Shown here piece after piece: positions 1 to 5,748 of a DNA stretch of 7,436 bases. Position numbers and translations under genes: made by a program. The first letter of the stretch is position 1. The number at the start of each line of letters is the position of its first letter. The DNA is taken from contig DPGI01000008.1 in NCBI GenBank assembly GCA_003522085.1, positions 29,684 through 37,119 on the forward strand, written 5' to 3'. The notes beneath the pieces were generated by a model. The model saw nothing but the letters and a program-made list of their open reading frames with translations. It searched no databases and was not told the origin of the DNA. The DNA is from Clostridiales bacterium (lineage in GTDB: Bacteria; Bacillota; Clostridia; Christensenellales; UBA1242).

Positions 1-147
1 AATAATAAAAAAATAAATTAAATATATTATTCTCCCGTTTTTTAAAGGCAAAGCGCGGTTTTTTTATTATTTAATTCGACAAAATTATTGTTTTAATTTT
101 AAATATGATTAAATTAAATATGAAAAAATTATTAAATAAAAAAACTT
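1..147. other. AT-rich intergenic spacer at left edge
   Basis: This stretch is almost entirely A and T apart from a short GC patch at 34-58. I find no credible gene on either strand. A 14-codon plus-strand ATG frame at 105-149 has no ribosome binding site and is low-complexity Lys/Leu/Asn, which is expected by chance in such sequence. The spacer probably separates the end of the zinc-ribbon operon from the next gene to the left. Confidence 0.6.
33..65 (+). terminator. possible weak plus-strand terminator
   Basis: CGTTTT (36-41) can pair with AAAGCG (50-55) around an 8-base loop. After one mismatch, two further weak pairs are possible (33-34 with 57-58). Seven T follow directly at 59-65. The T tract is on the plus strand only, so if real it ends a plus-strand gene lying left of the window, convergent with the minus-strand genes here. 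The stem is short and includes a G-U pair, so the call is tentative. Confidence 0.3.
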
Positions 148-182
148 AATAAAAAAACCGAATTTATTTCGGTTTTTTTATT
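148..182 (-). terminator. rho-independent terminator of the dnaG-rpoD-zinc ribbon operon
   Basis: The arms at 148-162 and 168-182 are perfect reverse complements (15 bp) around a 5-base loop. On the minus strand the core CCGAA/TTCGG stem is followed by seven T. It begins 5 bp after the stop codon of the zinc-ribbon gene, exactly where an operon terminator is expected. Because the stem is flanked by A-run and T-run on both sides, it could also stop plus-strand transcription arriving from the left. Confidence 0.93.
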
Positions 183-187
183 GACAA

Positions 188-886
188 TTATTGAAAATAA
201 ATTATTCTGCGGCAGTGTTCGCAAACAAGCACTCCGTCTTCTTTAAGTTTGTTTATTGCTGATGCTGAAAGTTCCATACGGCATCTGCCGCAAGTGTTGC
301 CTTCAATTTTTACAAGCACTGGGAATATTCGGTCGTTTCGTTTTGTAAGATAGGTCTGCATAAGTTTTGGTTCAACTGATTTTTGCATTGTTTCAAGATG
401 CTTTTTTAGTTCTGTAATCTTTGGTTCAAGCTCAGCCGCCTTTTTGTCATAGCCTGCTTTATATTTTTGATATTCTTCTTTTGCTATATTATAGTTTTTG
501 ATTGTGTGGTTGAATTCTGCCAAAATTGCATTTATGCTTTCAGCAAGTTTTGTAAGTCGCTTGTCAAGCACTGCAAGATTTTGAGTAACCTTATCTTTTA
601 AAAGCAAGTTTTCTTCAAGCTGATCTTTACTGAGAGACTCAACGTTGAGCGAGAGAAGTTGCTCACCTTTTTTTTGATTGATGGATAAGTTTTTATTGAC
701 TTCTTCCATCTCTTTAAGAACAAGATTTGCTTGTTCTTCAAGTTGACTTGATTTTAATTGTGATGATTTTGCTATTTGGTTTAACTTAACGCATTTTTGT
801 TTATTCTCATCGCCAGCAAGTTGACTTTCAAGGTCAAACAATTTTTTGTCTTCTGCTTGATAAGCAAGGATGTTTTTTAAGTCCAT
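188..886 (-). CDS. coiled-coil C4 zinc-ribbon protein (zf-RING_7 / COG1579 type)
   Basis: This is a 232-residue protein with two recognisable parts. Residues 1 to about 180 are rich in Lys, Glu, Leu and Gln with heptad-like spacing, which indicates a long helical coiled coil. The C-terminus carries a zinc ribbon with two CxxC pairs at Cys199/Cys202 and Cys222/Cys225, in the context GNTCGRC and VCEHC. This architecture matches the widespread bacterial C4-type zinc-ribbon family formerly called DUF164. Its biochemical role is not settled; nucleic-acid or protein binding is plausible. The start is set by AAAAGGAG six bases upstream of ATG. It follows rpoD by only 16 bp and is the last gene before a strong terminator, so it is probably co-transcribed with dnaG and rpoD. 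The family call is firm; the function is unknown. It is probably cytoplasmic, as no signal peptide or membrane segment is seen. Confidence 0.9.
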   Translation of the reverse strand: MDLKNILAYQAEDKKLFDLESQLAGDENKQKCVKLNQIAKSSQLKSSQLEEQANLVLKEMEEVNKNLSINQKKGEQLLSLNVESLSKDQLEENLLLKDKVTQNLAVLDKRLTKLAESINAILAEFNHTIKNYNIAKEEYQKYKAGYDKKAAELEPKITELKKHLETMQKSVEPKLMQTYLTKRNDRIFPVLVKIEGNTCGRCRMELSASAINKLKEDGVLVCEHCRRIIYFQ

Positions 887-902
887 TTCTTTCTCCTTTT
901 AA

Positions 903-1967
903 TTAGTCCATGAAGTCTTGAAGCTTTTTGCTTCTGGTTGGATTTTTGAGTTTTCTGAGTGCTTTTGCTTCAATTTGACGAATTCTTTCACGCGTTACGT
1001 GAAATTCTCTGCCGACTTCTTCAAGTGTTTTTGCTCTGCCGTCCTTCAGCCCATAACGTTGACGAATTACTTCTTGCTCTCTCGGTGTAAGTGTGTCTAT
1101 TACTGCGATAAGTTGTTCGCGCAAGAGCGATTGAGTTGCCACTTCAAGTGGTGATTTTACTGTTTCGTCGACAATAATGTCTGTAAGTTTACTATCTTCT
1201 TCTTCACCGATTGGTGTTTCAAGTGAAACAGGATCTAAGCCAATTTTCTGAATTTCGATTACCTTTGATTCTGGAATGCCCATCTCTTGAGCAATTTCTT
1301 CTGTTGATGGTTCACGACAAAGTTTTTGTGTGAGTTGACGAATTACACGTTGCGCTTTGTTGATTGTTTCAACCATGTGAACTGGAATACGAATTGTTCG
1401 TGATTGGTCGGCGATTGCACGTGTAATTGATTGGCGAATCCACCATGTGGCATATGTTGAAAATTTGAAGCCTTTTGAATAATCGAATCTTTCAACGGCC
1501 TTCAAAAGCCCCAGGTTCCCTTCTTGAATAAGGTCTAAAAATGAAAGGCTTGAGGCGCGAGAAGCCCATTTTTTTGCTACGCTTACAACAAGACGAAGGT
1601 TTGCTTCACAAAACTTTGCTTTAGCATATTCGTCCCCTTGGACAATACGCTGAGCAAGGTCTCTTTCTTCATCAGCTGAAAGAAGGGGAACTTTTCCAAT
1701 GTCTTTTAAATAAATTTTTACTGGATCATCTACGCCATATTCTGGGATAAGATCGGAAAAGTCCTCTTTCCCAAGGTCTTCATCATCATTTGTTCGGATA
1801 ACTTTAATGCCTAAGTTTTCGAGTTTTTCGATAAATTCATGTATATCTTCTGGCAATATATCGTATTTTAATATTCTATAATAAATGTCATCTTCATTGA
1901 CTGAACCCTTTTTCTGAGCAACATCCATGATTTTTTTAAATTCTGCTTCTACTTTTTTGTCAAGCAT
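903..1967 (-). CDS. rpoD: RNA polymerase principal sigma factor (RpoD/SigA)
   Basis: This 354-residue primary sigma factor directs RNA polymerase to housekeeping promoters. Residues 1-60 resemble region 1.1. DPVKIYLKDIGKVPLLS (81-97) is region 1.2. EANLRLVVSVAKK begins region 2.1, and FLDLIQEGNLGLLKAVERFD (143-162) spans region 2.2. FSTYATWWIRQ (169-179) is the promoter-melting region 2.3/2.4, with the expected aromatic residues. IRIPVHMVETINK (192-204) begins region 3. The C-terminus holds region 4, with RQRYGLKDGRAKTLEEVG and the VTRERIRQIEAKALRKLK helix-turn-helix that reads the -35 element. The length is near that of Bacillus SigA, without the long E. coli non-conserved insert. The ATG overlaps the dnaG stop by 8 bp and has GGAGG six bases upstream. 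One oddity is the loop between regions 2.1 and 2.2 (residues 134-143), where the usual R-G-L is expanded to R-A-S-S-L. TAATAT/TTGACA-like promoters in this window fit its expected specificity. Confidence 0.98.
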   Translation of the reverse strand: MLDKKVEAEFKKIMDVAQKKGSVNEDDIYYRILKYDILPEDIHEFIEKLENLGIKVIRTNDDEDLGKEDFSDLIPEYGVDDPVKIYLKDIGKVPLLSADEERDLAQRIVQGDEYAKAKFCEANLRLVVSVAKKWASRASSLSFLDLIQEGNLGLLKAVERFDYSKGFKFSTYATWWIRQSITRAIADQSRTIRIPVHMVETINKAQRVIRQLTQKLCREPSTEEIAQEMGIPESKVIEIQKIGLDPVSLETPIGEEEDSKLTDIIVDETVKSPLEVATQSLLREQLIAVIDTLTPREQEVIRQRYGLKDGRAKTLEEVGREFHVTRERIRQIEAKALRKLKNPTRSKKLQDFMD

Positions 1968-3726
1968 AAAAATCCTCCAAATTTTTCTCTCTTATCTTTT
2001 TGTCAACTTCTTGCGCCGACACGAGATAAGTTCTTCTTTCGTTTAAATCTTGGCTAAGCTTGTATTTTGCCATGATTTCGTCTTTAATCTGCTTGTATTT
2101 TTCTTCAGCAAGCGACCAAACACATTCATTAAAATAAACTTCATCACTGCCCTTTACTTCGGCAAAATCAAAATAGACGATATCTTGCCAGAAAGGTTCG
2201 TTTTCGACATCTACAATGTCAAAAAGTGACGATACTTTTGAAACCGAATCAATTATATCAATTTCGTTTGCTCTTGAATCAATCAATTTCTTGTAATCAA
2301 GACGCTTGTCCACAAAAGGTTTTTTGTGTAAAATCGACGCTAAGATAAAGTTTTCTGCACGTTTATTTCCATTTATGCGAGTTGGTAAAACTTTTTCTTC
2401 CTTTTTTTCAAAAGTTGGCATTATATTCATGCCAAGATTGCGCCTTAACATGTCTATCGGCATGTTGGTGAGGTCGCGAATTTTTGGCAAATATGCTTCT
2501 TGTTCGGGTTGAGAAAATGTTTTGAGCCTTTCAAGCACGCTTTTTACAAAATTTGCCTTTCCGTCAGGTTTCGACAGGTCGTTTTTTGCTTTAAACGAAT
2601 CAATGTAATAATCCATAATAGGCTTTGCACTGTCGATGATTTTTTGCATCTTTTCTTTGCCGTTTTCACTTTTTAACACTTCATCAGGGTCTTGTCCATT
2701 TGGCATAACCGCAATTTTGGTGTTCATGTCGGCATTGCGCATAATATCGATTGCACGGAGCGTCGCTTTTTCGCCCGCTTCATCGCCGTCAAAGCACAAT
2801 ATTACATTGTTGCACAACTTTTTAAGTTCTCTTGCATGGTCGGCTGTGAACGCCGTTCCAAGCCCAGCAACTGTGTTTTTAAAGCCGCCACGGTGCATTG
2901 AAATAACATCAATTTGCCCTTCGACTATAATTATATTTTCAAGCCCTTTTTCTTGTTTTAAACGCTTTAAAAGGTGAATTCCAAAAACTGTCTTTCCTTT
3001 TTGGAATACGGGTGTTTCAGCTGTGTTTTTATACTTAGCAAAATCCGTTTTTTGAAGTGCGCGCGCTGAGAATGCCACGCATTCGCCAAATGAGTTGAAA
3101 ATTGGAAACACAAGACGTTCTGCCATCGCGTCATAGATGCGATTGCCGTCTTTTGTTTGAGCAACTCCCGCTGCAAGCAACTGCTGTTTTGAGAATCCTT
3201 GCGAAAGCAGATAATTTATCATTTCGTTCCAATCAAACGAATAACCTATTGCAAAATCGTCGAGTTCGTGACGCGTAAATCCACGAGTTTTTATGTAATC
3301 CTGCGCAGGTTTTGCTTCGGGTTTATATAGGTTTTCATGATAATGCTTGTATGCGGCATCTAACACCTTCAAAATCGAATCTTTCTCTTTCTTGCGTTTA
3401 ATTATGCTATCATCTGCGACAAGCTCAGGAAGCGGCATTTTTGCGTTTTCTGCAAGGCGTGTAATCGCTTCGTGAAAGTCGCAACTTTCTATTTTTTGGA
3501 CAAAACTTATAAGGTCGCCGCCTTCTTTGCATCCAAAGCAATGAAAGAGCCCTTCATATGGATCCACGCAAAAAGAAGGGGTCTTTTCGTGGTGGAATGG
3601 ACAACATCCCCAAAACTTACTTCCCCTTTGTTCTAATTGCACATATTTGGACACAACACTTACGATATCATTTTTTCGCTTTAGTTCATCCAGCCATTCA
3701 GGCGTGAAACCTCTGTTAATTGCCAA
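1960..3726 (-). CDS. dnaG: DNA primase DnaG
   Basis: This 588-residue primase synthesises RNA primers at the replication fork. The N-terminal CHC2 zinc-binding domain shows CPFH (Cys42, His45) and FHCFGC (Cys63, Cys66), the usual ligands, within a typical EKTPSF context. The catalytic core includes RLVFPIFNSFGECVAFSARAL (204-224) and KYKNTAETPVFQKGKT. The Toprim domain follows, with VEGQIDVISM (Glu269), GLGTAFT (288-294) and CFDGDEAG (Asp313, Asp315) as metal-binding acidic residues. Residues from about 450 onward form the variable helicase-binding region. Length is normal for the family. The start codon is TTG: an in-frame TAA lies immediately upstream and no ATG or GTG start fits before the zinc domain, while GAGGG lies just ahead. 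It is the first gene of an operon with rpoD, the Gram-positive form of the macromolecular synthesis operon; rpsU is not next to it. A rare start codon may keep primase low relative to sigma factor. Confidence 0.98.
   Translation of the reverse strand: MAINRGFTPEWLDELKRKNDIVSVVSKYVQLEQRGSKFWGCCPFHHEKTPSFCVDPYEGLFHCFGCKEGGDLISFVQKIESCDFHEAITRLAENAKMPLPELVADDSIIKRKKEKDSILKVLDAAYKHYHENLYKPEAKPAQDYIKTRGFTRHELDDFAIGYSFDWNEMINYLLSQGFSKQQLLAAGVAQTKDGNRIYDAMAERLVFPIFNSFGECVAFSARALQKTDFAKYKNTAETPVFQKGKTVFGIHLLKRLKQEKGLENIIIVEGQIDVISMHRGGFKNTVAGLGTAFTADHARELKKLCNNVILCFDGDEAGEKATLRAIDIMRNADMNTKIAVMPNGQDPDEVLKSENGKEKMQKIIDSAKPIMDYYIDSFKAKNDLSKPDGKANFVKSVLERLKTFSQPEQEAYLPKIRDLTNMPIDMLRRNLGMNIMPTFEKKEEKVLPTRINGNKRAENFILASILHKKPFVDKRLDYKKLIDSRANEIDIIDSVSKVSSLFDIVDVENEPFWQDIVYFDFAEVKGSDEVYFNECVWSLAEEKYKQIKDEIMAKYKLSQDLNERRTYLVSAQEVDKKIREKNLEDFYA
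1974..1978 (-). promoter_or_regulatory. rpoD ribosome binding site inside dnaG
   Basis: A perfect GGAGG lies six bases before the rpoD ATG and inside the last codons of dnaG. The dnaG stop and the rpoD start overlap as ATGCTTGA (1960-1967). This arrangement allows ribosomes finishing dnaG to restart on rpoD, while the strong site also permits independent initiation. It fixes the rpoD start. Confidence 0.9.
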
Positions 3727-3730
3727 TTAT

Positions 3731-3735
3731 CCCTC
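3731..3735 (-). promoter_or_regulatory. dnaG ribosome binding site selecting a TTG start
   Basis: GAGGG sits four bases before TTG at 3724-3726. An in-frame TAA directly precedes that codon, so translation cannot start further upstream in this frame. The peptide from TTG aligns with the usual start of primases, ahead of WLDELKRKNDIVSVVSKYV. Confidence 0.8.
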
Positions 3736-3751
3736 AAATGTTTTTAAAAAA

Positions 3752-3788
3752 TCTATACACTTTATATATACTCTAATAAAATCTAGAA
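3752..3788 (-). promoter_or_regulatory. possible dnaG operon promoter (weak)
   Basis: The 83-bp gap between trxB and dnaG holds AT-rich candidate -10 boxes TATAAA (3761-3766) and TATAGA (3752-3757). The best upstream matches, such as TTCTAG at 3783-3788 sixteen bases ahead of TATAAA, fit the -35 consensus poorly. I see no hairpin terminator for trxB here, so dnaG may also be read from trxB transcripts. Confidence 0.3.
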
Positions 3789-3809
3789 TCCTTTATTTTT
3801 CTTGATTTT

Positions 3810-4706
3810 CTAAAGATTTTTTATCGCTTCGGTCGCTGCAACCGCTCCACCCGCCACTGCTGTGACAATTTGTTTGAGTTTTATAGTCGCAACATCACCG
3901 CACGCATACACGTTTTCTTGCGATGTGTGCATGCTTTCATCGACTTCAATAAAGCCAAGTTTGTCAAGTTTAAGAGTGCCTTCAAGCATGTGTGTGTCAG
4001 GCTTTCTGCCGATTGTAACAAATATGCCGTCGACTGGAACTTCCAGGCTGCCCGATTCGGTTGCGACAGTCATTGATGTGACCTTTTCGTCGCCGTTTAT
4101 GCTTTTAACGTTTGCCGAATACATAAAACTTGTTTTGTTGAGTCTTTTAAAAATTTCAGGCGTGTATGCTTTTAATTTAAGTTGCGGATATTTTGAAATT
4201 ATCACAACTTCGCTTGCAAGTGATTGCAAATATAACGCCGACGCTACAGCGCTGTCGCCCGACCCTATCACAGCGACCTTTTTGCCTTTAAAAAAGTTTC
4301 CGTCGCAGGTTGCGCAATAACTTACGCCACTGCCGATATATTTCTTTTCGCCTTCTACGTTGAGTTCTCTGCTCATCGAGCCGAGCGCTAGAATCACCGC
4401 ATGCGCTTCGTATGATGCTTTTTTGCAAACAACCTTTTTGATCTGTCCGCTCACGTCAAGCGAAAGCATGTTGTCATGAACAAACTCAGCGCCCAATTTC
4501 TTTGCCTGTGAATACAATATCGTGGCAAGTTCTGGCCCTTGAATGCTTAAAAAGCCTGGATAGTTTTCGATTTCGCTAATAACTGCGACTTGCCCGCCAT
4601 AAAGCGCGCGCTCAACAACAAGCACTCTTTTGTTTGCTCTTCTTGCGTAAATTGCAGCGGTAAGTCCAGCAGGCCCGCCACCAACGATGACAATGTCGTA
4701 AATCAT
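3810..4706 (-). CDS. trxB: thioredoxin reductase family flavoprotein
   Basis: This 298-residue pyridine nucleotide-disulfide oxidoreductase has the low-molecular-weight thioredoxin reductase fold. The N-terminal FAD site is IVIVGGGPAGLTAA (residues 5-18), followed by YGGQ (36-39) and ENYPGF. The redox-active disulfide is CATC (Cys131, Cys134) in SYCATCDG. A second nucleotide-binding glycine motif, VIGSGDSAVASALYL, spans 146-160. The C-terminal FAD motif is ACGDVA (268-273), followed by KQIVTAVAGGAVAA. These features support thiol-disulfide reduction, probably of thioredoxin, in the cytoplasm. The odd point is that the HRRxxxR motif normally binding the NADPH 2'-phosphate is replaced by SKYPQLK (171-177). 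NADH or reduced ferredoxin may therefore be the donor, as in the ferredoxin-dependent flavin thioredoxin reductases of clostridia. No thioredoxin gene is adjacent. The ATG at 4706 is chosen over an in-frame ATG at 4871, because the upstream 55 codons would translate the terminator and spacer, and GAGG lies close to 4706. Confidence 0.93.
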   Translation of the reverse strand: MIYDIVIVGGGPAGLTAAIYARRANKRVLVVERALYGGQVAVISEIENYPGFLSIQGPELATILYSQAKKLGAEFVHDNMLSLDVSGQIKKVVCKKASYEAHAVILALGSMSRELNVEGEKKYIGSGVSYCATCDGNFFKGKKVAVIGSGDSAVASALYLQSLASEVVIISKYPQLKLKAYTPEIFKRLNKTSFMYSANVKSINGDEKVTSMTVATESGSLEVPVDGIFVTIGRKPDTHMLEGTLKLDKLGFIEVDESMHTSQENVYACGDVATIKLKQIVTAVAGGAVAATEAIKNL

Positions 4707-4710
4707 AAAT

Positions 4711-4716
4711 ACCTCG
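4711..4716 (-). promoter_or_regulatory. trxB ribosome binding site deciding the start
   Basis: CGAGGT lies four bases (GAGG five bases) before the ATG at 4704-4706. The protein then begins directly with the FAD-binding strand MIYDIVIVGGGPAG, as is usual for this family. This rules out the longer in-frame reading from 4871. Confidence 0.8.
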
Positions 4717-4737
4717 CAATATTTATTTACTAATAAA

Positions 4738-4768
4738 CAAAAAATAGACCACGAATGGCCTATTTTTA
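4738..4768 (-). terminator. rho-independent terminator of the rplM-rpsI operon
   Basis: AAAAATAGGCCA (4767 to 4756) pairs with TGGTCTATTTTT (4751 to 4740) in a 12-bp stem with one G-U pair. A TTCG tetraloop closes it, and T-rich sequence continues downstream. It lies 118 bp after the rpsI stop and 34 bp before the trxB start. A T-rich tail also follows on the plus strand, so it may act in both directions. The candidate trxB -10 box abuts its upstream arm. Confidence 0.9.
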
Positions 4769-4797
4769 TTTTACTAGTTTGAAAGCATACTTGCCAA
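4768..4797 (-). promoter_or_regulatory. candidate trxB promoter
   Basis: TTGGCA (4797 to 4792) and TAAAAT (4773 to 4768) are separated by 18 bases, each one mismatch from the sigma-70 consensus TTGACA/TATAAT. Transcription would begin around 4761, inside the first arm of the terminator hairpin. The trxB transcript could then form only a shortened stem of about 8 bp before the T tract. Confidence 0.5.
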
Positions 4798-4798
4798 A

Positions 4799-4831
4799 AT
4801 GCAGTCTTATGCTCTGAAAAGCAAACTGCAT
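4799..4831 (-). repeat. inverted repeat in rpsI-trxB spacer
   Basis: Arms 4799-4805 and 4825-4831 are perfect 7-bp reverse complements (ATGCAGT/ACTGCAT). A nested 4-bp pair (4810-4813 with 4820-4823) would extend it into a hairpin with a small internal loop. It has only a short T run after it, so it is a poor terminator by itself. It sits directly upstream of the candidate trxB -35 box. Confidence 0.55.
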
Positions 4832-4850
4832 GCAAAGCAAGGCGCGTTTG

Positions 4851-4883
4851 CAAATATATTTGAAATACCAAAGATATTTGAAA
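4851..4883 (-). repeat. tandem 15-bp direct repeat with palindromic cores
   Basis: On the minus strand TTTCAAATATCTTTG (4883 to 4869) is repeated as TTTCAAATATATTTG (4865 to 4851), 14 of 15 bases identical and 18 bp apart. The core CAAATATATTTG of the second copy is a perfect 12-bp palindrome and the first copy differs by one base. Two similar palindromes close to two helical turns apart can be a regulator binding site, but AT-rich chance similarity is possible. They start 2 bp after the rpsI stop. Confidence 0.5.
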
Positions 4884-4885
4884 AC

Positions 4886-5305
4886 TTATCTCTTGCTGAA
4901 TTGTGGCGCTTTTCTAGCCTTTTTAAGACCATATTTCTTTCTTTCTTTCATTCTTGGGTCTCTTGTTAAGAAACCAGCGGCTTTAAGTTCTGCTTTGTAA
5001 GTTTCGTTTGCTTTAACAAGTGCACGAGCAATGCCGTGGCAGATTGCACCAGCTTGTCCAGAAATTCCACCGCCATCACATTTGATTCTGATGTCGAATT
5101 TTTCTCTTGTTCCTGTAAGTTCAAGTGGTTGAAGAGCAACCAAAAGAAGTGTATCGCGTTGAAGATATTCGCCAATTTCACGGTCGTTTACTGTGATTTT
5201 GCCTTTACCTGCTTGCATTCTAACTCTTGCGATAGAGCTTTTTCTTCTTCCTGTAGCAATAAATTCGCCACTTGGCTTTTTAACAGTTTTCTTTTCTTCA
5301 GCCAT
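4886..5305 (-). CDS. rpsI: 30S ribosomal protein S9 (uS9)
   Basis: This 139-residue S9 protein of the small ribosomal subunit contributes its basic C-terminal tail to the tRNA-binding P-site region. ATGRRKSSIARVRM (17-30) is the hallmark N-terminal motif. GGGISGQAGAICHGIARAL is the conserved central segment. The protein ends in the canonical KKYGLKKARKAPQFSKR tail with the terminal Lys-Arg. It is about nine residues longer than the commonest 130-residue form because of a Lys/Glu-rich N-terminal extension. The ATG overlaps the rplM stop by one base (TAATG). Its AAAAGGAG site (5316-5323) is inside the end of rplM, so translation of the two is probably coupled. This is the conserved rplM-rpsI pair. 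Confidence 0.99.
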   Translation of the reverse strand: MAEEKKTVKKPSGEFIATGRRKSSIARVRMQAGKGKITVNDREIGEYLQRDTLLLVALQPLELTGTREKFDIRIKCDGGGISGQAGAICHGIARALVKANETYKAELKAAGFLTRDPRMKERKKYGLKKARKAPQFSKR

Positions 5306-5748
5306 TATTCTCTAACTCCTTTTACAGTAATTTGTTCAGGTTTTTGTGCTTCGTGATTGTGATTTGCATCTTTGAAGATGTGAAGTCTTGTGAATTGTTT
5401 TCTTCCAAGAGTTGTTTTAGGAAGCATACCCTTAACTGCTTTTTCAAGAGCCTTTGGTGAATTTTCAGCCATAAGTTTGTCATAGCCTACTTCTTTTAAT
5501 CCGCCAATATAGCCTGTGTGCCAAATAAGTTTTTTCTTTTCAAGTTTTTTGCCTGTAAGAACCATCTTGTCGCTGTTGATTACGATTACGAAATCGCCAG
5601 TGTCAACATGAGGTGTATAAATTGGTTTATTTTTCCCCGTCAAAATGTCGGCAACTTGTGAAGCAAGTCTTCCAAGTGGAAGGTTTGTTGCATCAATAAG
5701 ATACCATTTTCTTTCAACTTCTGACGCTTTTGCCATGTAAGTTTTCAT
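5305..5748 (-). CDS. rplM: 50S ribosomal protein L13 (uL13)
   Basis: This 147-residue L13 protein binds 23S rRNA and acts early in assembly of the large subunit. Recognisable blocks are MAKASEVERKWYLIDATNLPLGRLAS (5-30), LTGKNKPIYTPHVDTGDFVIVINSDK (36-61), the WHTGYIGGLKE motif near residue 76, and KGMLPKTTLGRKQFTRLHIFKDANHNHEAQKPE toward the end. Length is standard (about 145). GGAGG lies 11 bases before the first ATG. A second in-frame ATG four codons later would give MAKAS, but the short MKTY leader matches the Bacillus-type start. It is first in an operon with rpsI and is preceded by its own promoter and a structured leader. Confidence 0.99.
   Translation of the reverse strand: MKTYMAKASEVERKWYLIDATNLPLGRLASQVADILTGKNKPIYTPHVDTGDFVIVINSDKMVLTGKKLEKKKLIWHTGYIGGLKEVGYDKLMAENSPKALEKAVKGMLPKTTLGRKQFTRLHIFKDANHNHEAQKPEQITVKGVRE
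5316..5323 (-). promoter_or_regulatory. rpsI ribosome binding site inside rplM
   Basis: AAAAGGAG lies ten bases before the rpsI ATG and within the final codons of rplM. The two genes share one base as TAATG (5303-5307), a typical arrangement for translational coupling that keeps L13 and S9 made in equal amounts. Confidence 0.85.

Noticed and set aside
105..149. 14-codon plus-strand ATG frame just before the 148-182 hairpin, resembling a leader peptide and attenuator
   Set aside because: It has no Shine-Dalgarno sequence, low-complexity composition and no gene downstream on the plus strand for it to control. The hairpin is fully explained as the minus-strand operon terminator.
181..208. Plus-strand TTGACA with TATTCT 16 bases downstream, a possible antisense promoter into the zinc-ribbon gene
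   Set aside because: The -10 match is poor (two mismatches), and the -35 match arises from the sequence around the stop codon and the terminator. No plus-strand gene follows.
2636..2977. Plus-strand open frame of 113 codons opposite dnaG
   Set aside because: It lies wholly antisense to the conserved Toprim-coding part of dnaG, has no ribosome binding site, and its composition is what reverse-strand reading of dnaG would give.
3862..4320. Plus-strand open frame of 152 codons opposite trxB
   Set aside because: It is antisense to the well-conserved thioredoxin reductase gene, with no recognisable domain or initiation signal. It is a shadow frame of the real gene.
4707..4871. 55-codon N-terminal extension of the thioredoxin reductase frame, from an upstream ATG at 4871
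   Set aside because: It would translate the inverted repeat, the candidate promoter and the rpsI terminator. It has no ribosome binding site and no similarity to the family. The ATG at 4706 has GAGG and begins at the expected FAD-binding strand.
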